Source: Lumbricus terrestris (taxonomy: Eukaryota > Annelida > Clitellata > Crassiclitellata > Lumbricidae). From it: a DNA stretch of 64,000 bases. Numbering within the stretch: the stretch's first letter is position 1; each line of letters starts with the position of its first letter. The notes beneath the pieces are model-generated. The model made no database searches. It had not been told where the DNA came from and was given only the letters and a program-made list of their open reading frames with translations. Below are positions 60,401 through 64,000 of the stretch, piece after piece. The stretch is from positions 21,684,830 through 21,748,829 of the forward strand of contig OX457039.1 of the NCBI GenBank assembly GCA_949752735.1, written 5' to 3'. A program made the translations under genes and the position numbers.

Positions 60401-60987
60401 AATTTCACTTGGTCGTTAAAACATCTTTTATTTGAAAATTTCACATGTACCTTAAAAACACCCTAACATACATACATGCATAATACATACATACAAACTC
60501 ATATTACATACATGCTGACAAACATACATACATACTTAGTATTTACATACATACTTACATTATATACACATGCACATACATACTTACATACATGCTGACA
60601 TACATACTTACATATATACTTACTTACATGTCTGGCCTTTTATAAACGAATATTTACATCTTGCACATACACAAATCTGACAGATCTTGATTTCATAACA
60701 ATAAATCAAATGAACACAAAGTATCAAAAATATTAGCATAATTAAGATTTGTGTAATTTACAGAAGAGCAACCTTAGCTTTGCCAACAGCAAATTCTTCA
60801 TTGTTACTGTAGATGACAGGAACATTTGGTCGGCTTGTTCGAATGTAACACAAGCCTTTTGTGTTAGCTGCCAGCTCCACAGCTCTCTCAGTGGAAACAG
60901 CGTCGCTTGGATAGAAGACAGTGCATCCAGGAATGGATCGGAACATTGCCAGGTCCTCAAGTCCCATTTGCGAAGGACCATCCTCAC
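54300..60987 (-). CDS. TKT: Transketolase, last three coding exons (gene continues beyond the window's right edge)
   Basis: The enzyme is a thiamine diphosphate-dependent cytosolic transferase that moves two-carbon units between sugar phosphates in the non-oxidative pentose phosphate pathway. The exons are 60773-60987, 55890-56106 and 54300-54472, together about 200 residues, roughly the last third of the ~625-residue protein. They cover the end of the pyrimidine-binding domain ([21 protein letters not shown]) and the C-terminal domain ([46 protein letters not shown]). Upstream exons were not found up to 64,000. Introns contain a mariner-like foldback, hAT elements and CATA repeats. Confidence 0.95.
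54473..54880. other. TKT last intron, right part near the last exon
   Basis: No feature supported. Confidence 0.4.
54881..55320. repeat. Two tandem units of about 205 bp, dispersed repeat
   Basis: Units at about 54,881-55,085 and 55,093-55,300 share TTTTTGTTGCG, AAACGGTGGGTGACCTC, TCTGACCATCATGTG and GGCCAAGATA. The second ends GGGGGGTCTCTTTTTTTGCG. A third relative is at 30,265-30,640. It lies in a TKT intron. Confidence 0.8.
55321..55889. other. TKT last intron, left part
   Basis: No feature supported. Confidence 0.4.
55890..56106 (-). CDS. TKT: TKT penultimate exon
   Basis: The acceptor is GCTGTAG; the donor is GTGTGT. It encodes [20 protein letters not shown] and [16 protein letters not shown] (cut) to VEDHYPEG. 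In the family the segment after AK reads (V/I)VRQS or VVLKS, so the start at 56106 fits in length. Confidence 0.94.
56107..56833. other. TKT intron, unassigned part
   Basis: No feature supported before the tandem array. Confidence 0.4.
56834..57131. repeat. Perfect 60-bp tandem array, five copies, each with a polymerase III B-box-like sequence
   Basis: The five units are identical over almost their full length: a TACGCACATACATACAT segment, TATCGCAGCCTGGGTTCAAG, and CCTCGCTCAGGGCAAAAAAT. GGTTCAAGCCT is a good B box and the unit reads like the 3' half of a tRNA-type SINE head plus CATA flank. The period is divisible by three, so both strands stay open; these are not genes. Confidence 0.95.
57132..57395 (+). 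mobile_element. SINE body and tail following the 60-bp array
   Basis: The sequence continues from the last B-box unit into a unique body and ends TTCTGCGGTCTGTGAGATTG and TTAATAAATGAAGATTATTA (cut), like the tails at 25,572-25,640 and 43,626-43,675. I infer that the array grew from this SINE's head. Confidence 0.55.
57418..57511. repeat. (TATG)n microsatellite
   Basis: Imperfect GTATGTATGTAAGTATG units and TATATA, interrupted by the mariner-like element. Confidence 0.9.
57512..58295. mobile_element. Mariner/Tc1-like foldback element (784 bp)
   Basis: The arms are inverted copies of about 270-290 bp, starting CACTGTGTCCGGATAAAAAG. TA lies on both sides (57,510-57,511 and 58,296-58,297). Each arm, read outward, ends a transposase-like frame: the left arm (- strand) reads [20 protein letters not shown] then EH, and the right arm (+ strand) reads [18 protein letters not shown] and, after a frame break, [12 protein letters not shown]. 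The GGHFEH-type end is typical of Tc1/mariner transposases. The two ends differ in their inner parts. Confidence 0.88.
58314..58382 (+). mobile_element. SINE/LINE 3' tail
   Basis: GGGAGCGCTTCTGAGTAGTC and AGAAGCGCTATATAAATTCT form the family's 3' hairpin and end in an AATG tail at 58,368-58,382. It directly follows the mariner-like element. Confidence 0.7.
58383..58504. repeat. (CATA)n microsatellite
   Basis: Imperfect ACATACAT units that act as the target of the next element. Confidence 0.88.
58505..60465. mobile_element. TIR element (1.96 kb) inserted in a CATA repeat
   Basis: The ends are TAGGGTGTGTCTAAAAATTA (left) and TAGGGTGTTTTTAAGGTACA (right, - strand). ACATACAT lies on both sides, but the flank is a CATA repeat, so the duplication is uninformative. 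A fairly open + strand stretch at 59,205-59,515 reads [20 protein letters not shown] and [15 protein letters not shown] with one stop; I do not recognise it. A MITE is nested at 59,746. The TAGGGTG start resembles the 44.7 kb transposon. Confidence 0.65.
59746..60003. mobile_element. hAT MITE (258 bp) with 8-bp target duplication
   Basis: The ends CAGTGGCGTAGCCAAG and CTTGGCTACGCCACTG are perfect inverted copies. CCTTGCAT flanks both sides exactly (59,738-59,745 and 60,004-60,011). GGGGGGTTT is present near both ends. It is nested in the 58.5 kb element. Confidence 0.95.
60466..60640. repeat. (CATA)n microsatellite
   Basis: Imperfect ACATACATACTT units continue the array broken by the element at 58,505-60,465. 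Confidence 0.9.
60773..60987 (-). CDS. TKT: TKT antepenultimate exon
   Basis: The acceptor is TTTTCTAAG; the first two bases complete a split Gly codon. It encodes [40 protein letters not shown] and IRTSRP, and ends GKAK. Frame and family length call for a donor at GTTGCT (60,767-60,772), a weak site. The better-looking GTAAAT eleven bases on gives the wrong frame for the next exon. Confidence 0.9.
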
Positions 60988-61374
60988 CTTAGAAAACAAT
61001 CACATCATTTATCGTAAATAATATTAACAACTACAGTATTTCTGTGACTTCTTGTGTCTGATGCACAAAAGCAAGTCAAAGTATTAAGAAGTTCAGTCAG
61101 TTGTGACTGAAGCATAAAGCACAACCAGAGAAGGACAATCAGACCTAGGAATTGTCAGGTCAGGGGTGAGAGGATTCAACCCCAACTGATAATTTTTTCA
61201 AATCCTCCTGCTAATTCCTAAAAGCTACGTTTGGGTAAAATTAAGACTCCACACAGCTTTTTAGTCGTTCAATGCATCTTCCCTTTCATATGCATACAAA
61301 TACTTTCAACATGTGTGAACTTTAGCATCTTCCAGTGAAACAACCGTCTTCATAGTATTTACTTACTTACTTCG
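60988..61374. other. TKT intron, unassigned part
   Basis: No feature supported. Confidence 0.4.
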
Positions 61375-61460
61375 ATAGAGTGGGGAGGTGGTTGAATGGC
61401 AACACTCTGGCACAAAGACTTGAAGGATTCAGGTTCGACACCAGCTAACCCCATAAGGCT
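61375..61460 (+). mobile_element. tRNA-derived SINE head
   Basis: GGAGGTGGTTGAATGGCAAC is an A-box region and AGGTTCGACACC near 61,430 a B box. The intervening arm does not fold as a clean tRNA, so a SINE head is more likely than a tRNA gene. The body is not delimited. Confidence 0.55.
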
Positions 61461-62499
61461 GACTTGGTCAACCAAAGAATATTCTCATCATATCACAGAT
61501 TAGAGGCCCAGTAGTCCAGATACAGACATAGATTCTTGTCACATGTGCATTGTGCAACACAAAAAGAAGCATTCTGGACTACAAAAAATACATTTGTGGC
61601 CTCGATCGCAATGATCAACTAACATCGTACAACAACCCCTTGAGGAAATCGCTAACAAGTAGAGAAAGATCTTGCTGCATCTCCTGGACCTAGTCAATTC
61701 CTTTATTCTGTACAAAAATCTACGTGGCTGCAAGCAACAGGTGTGGCTCAGACTGCAGATTATAAGAAGATCAGCTCATGGTCTTTCTGGCCTAAAGCTG
61801 TTTGATATCTTGATTGCTTCCAAATGTGCCGCCAAGTTGACACTCAACTTTTATCTGCTGTCCTGGGTAATAACCTAGGCATGTTCTGCATGGGATGAAG
61901 ACAAGAAGATGATGTGCGACCAGCCGATGACGTCATCGCTCACAGAGAATGCAATCGCTCGTTTGTCACACATGTAGTCATGCCTCAATGTATTTCTGTG
62001 ACTTCTTCCAGCAATTGACAATAACGTTGCCCCAACAAAGCCATGTATTGTTGGTAACAAGCATGGCACACGAAGGGAGTCATGATACTTCTGCAAGACA
62101 CGCATGGCAAAAACTGGCTCATTGTTTGGTACCGTGTAACGAGCAATTTCACACCAATGTAGATGTTTAGAAACACTATTATGTGCAATGTATCTGACGG
62201 ACTATGTTTTTGCCAAGCAGAGCATGTTATTTTTGCATAATCATTCTGAAAACAAAGTGAAACATTATTATTTCCATTAATCTCATATGTTGAAAGTTTT
62301 GCATCTTTGCCTTGGTGTGGTGTTTATAACAATATCTTAAAGTTATTTCCCTGGGACTTCTAGAGCAATAGTTGGCAGATGCTTAATGTAATCTTTTGGG
62401 GATGAATCCTGTGATCTTGGCTTGACCTCCTATTAGATGAACCATGACGTTGGTTTGTCTACAACTTTTACTTGTACATGAGTATTACGAGTAAATATG
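61461..62499. other. TKT intron, unassigned part
   Basis: Open frames on both strands lack recognised motifs. None of them matches the transketolase segment expected upstream. Confidence 0.4.
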
Positions 62500-62875
62500 A
62501 TACTTATTGAAACTTAGTATTATTATTATTATTAAATAAATTTGTAACAAGGTCATACTGAAATGTGAATCTGAGATGTCAGAGGAAGATGCAATTAGAG
62601 ATCCACGTGCTTGAAAGCAAACAAGAAGTAGTGAGTTTTGAGCCGCTGTTTGAAGGAAAGAAGTGAAACTGAGTTTTGAAGAGAGAGCAGAGGCTGATTC
62701 CATGAGTGCAGAGGCATGGAATGCACACAAGCCCATTTTATAACTGTTTTGCATCGAGGTTCAGCTAAAAGACTTGTACTCGATGAACGCAAGCAACCAA
62801 CATTCCCTGTAAGCTGCGCACGTGCAGCTGCTTTAATCATGCCGCGCACAAAGTTTTTTATTCATTCTTCGAATT
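62500..62875 (-). mobile_element. L2-like LINE 3' fragment
   Basis: On the - strand it reads KWACVHSMPLHSWNQPLLSL and SLLSFKQRLKTHYFLFA, the usual end of L2-like polymerases (WN.LP..L...SL..FK..LKT.LF). A TTATTATTA tail follows at 62,517-62,535. Confidence 0.8.
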
Positions 62876-64000
62876 GTACTTGATATCTAACTGCTGGGAG
62901 CCTGGAACACAGATGCCATAATGCTATGAAGTACGAATACCCAGTTCTAAACAGGTGGCAACGGTTGAATGCTTGATATCCGATCTCCAATAAAACGATA
63001 TGCAGGGTTGCAGAGCATGACTTATACGGCTAATTAAGCACTCCTAGTCATGCTCTGCATTCTTCAGTGTCACTGGGTGAATGTCCTGTGAGACTCAGCC
63101 TATGATCATTGCAGCATTGGGGCTCAGCCAGTCAAACTCCAAAATCGCATTCTCCGCCTCCTCCCCTGTAGGTAGGTTTGCCTGGCCGTGTTAGGATGTG
63201 TATAGGATGTGCCCCTATCTGATCCTTATCAGTACTTAGCTCGAGGGATTAATTGCCAACTTTGAATCTCATTCACCAATCCCTCTCATGTAGGTTTGCT
63301 GGGCCGCAGAATTTACATCCCTCACTGTCCTCGTCGTCGTCGTCATCGTCATCATCATCATCATCGTGCACCATGAGCCTCGTAGGTGTCCAGTGTAAGC
63401 TTCGTCTTCTCTCTCCATTCGTATTTGTTCTGCGTAGGCCTGTTTTATACTGAACAGATCATAATTATTTCTCATTGCTGGCGCAGTTTCCAAACAGTCA
63501 GCAAGAAATGTCATTGTCCAAGCCAGTTAAGTGAAACAAAAATCATGACGATGAAGATGGTAAAACGCCGAGGAAAAGAGCTGCCTGTACATGCATAGCC
63601 TTGAAACAACTAAATCAGCTTGAGATGAATCACTTGGATATGTTGATGAGGATTAAATTTTATCTGACGAGTGGAGGTGGACAAACAGTTGACCTGGATA
63701 TGGTGTACAATTATTGGAAAAACAACAAAATCAGAAGAGAAAATTATAAGATTTTCAAAACAGGTGATACGTTTATCTGATTTAATTTGAAAGAAATTTG
63801 ATTGTTTGTAAATAAAGTTTCATCGGTGGCCTATAACCGGTCAACGTGTTTTAGTCGATAATAAAATACCTCATAATATACCATAATAATAATAAGATTT
63901 AATGAGTAACAGTTGAAAATAAAGTCCTGATCAAAATTTTGAGCTCTCGTCATTTTTAAGCTTGCTCAGTACCATCTGCTCAACGAGAAGGAATGTAAGG
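62876..64000. other. Right end of the window, unassigned
   Basis: It contains a (CGT)/(CAT) patch at 63,327-63,366. A CCTCTCATGTAGGTTTGC-like segment occurs at 63,282 with a relative near 63,160. No transketolase exon was recognised. Confidence 0.4.

Noticed and set aside
63253..63514. Poly-Ser frame and antisense Met/Thr-rich frame
   Set aside because: They are produced by the CGT/CAT triplet patch; no match to transketolase.

Overview
The window is animal nuclear DNA, probably from an invertebrate deuterostome and most likely an echinoderm. The evidence is two interrupted animal genes, large AT-rich introns, dense CR1/L2-like LINEs, tRNA-derived SINEs, hAT-like elements and foldback elements of the kind known from sea urchins, and the palindrome TAGGCCTA repeated dozens of times. 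The taxon is an inference and the sequence alone cannot fix it.

Genes. From about 4.5 to 31.2 kb the + strand carries a complete inositol oxygenase gene (MIOX). It has eight coding exons with clean reading frames, gives a 286-residue model, and keeps all six iron ligands. From 54.3 to 61.0 kb the - strand carries the last three coding exons of transketolase (TKT); the rest of that gene lies beyond the right edge. The two genes converge tail to tail. Both act in sugar metabolism (inositol to glucuronate, and the pentose phosphate pathway), but nothing suggests co-regulation. A short open segment ending at a splice donor at bases 1-109 may be an exon of a third gene. A broken Onecut-like copy, folded as an inverted duplication, lies at 48.2-49.3 kb.

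Mobile DNA fills most of the rest. MIOX intron 2 holds a 2.9 kb LINE with endonuclease and reverse transcriptase. Fragments of an L2-like LINE recur at 7, 12.5, 20.8, 41.2, 47.7, 53.6 and 62.5 kb. Several share a 3' hairpin with the SINEs at 1.9 and 20.3 kb. At least ten TIR elements have 8-bp target duplications that can be read directly from the sequence. One of them (44,684-47,620) carries a decayed transposase-like gene whose D, D, CxxH, RW and E pattern recalls hAT enzymes.

The most unusual material is a set of foldback elements whose termini are built from short tandem motifs. Three run from GGT to ACC with 8-9 bp duplications (10,888; 49,910; 52,554), and two of these share the same internal repeat although their terminal motifs differ. 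Two others run from TGT to ACA and sit in duplicated CCGG sites (36,148; 39,855). Others lie at 3.9, 8.5, 32.2 and 33.5 kb. A mariner-like foldback at 57.5 kb has two transposase C-termini pointing outward. Trinucleotide, CT, CATA, TGTC and AGC microsatellites and several minisatellites account for most of the longer spurious open frames.
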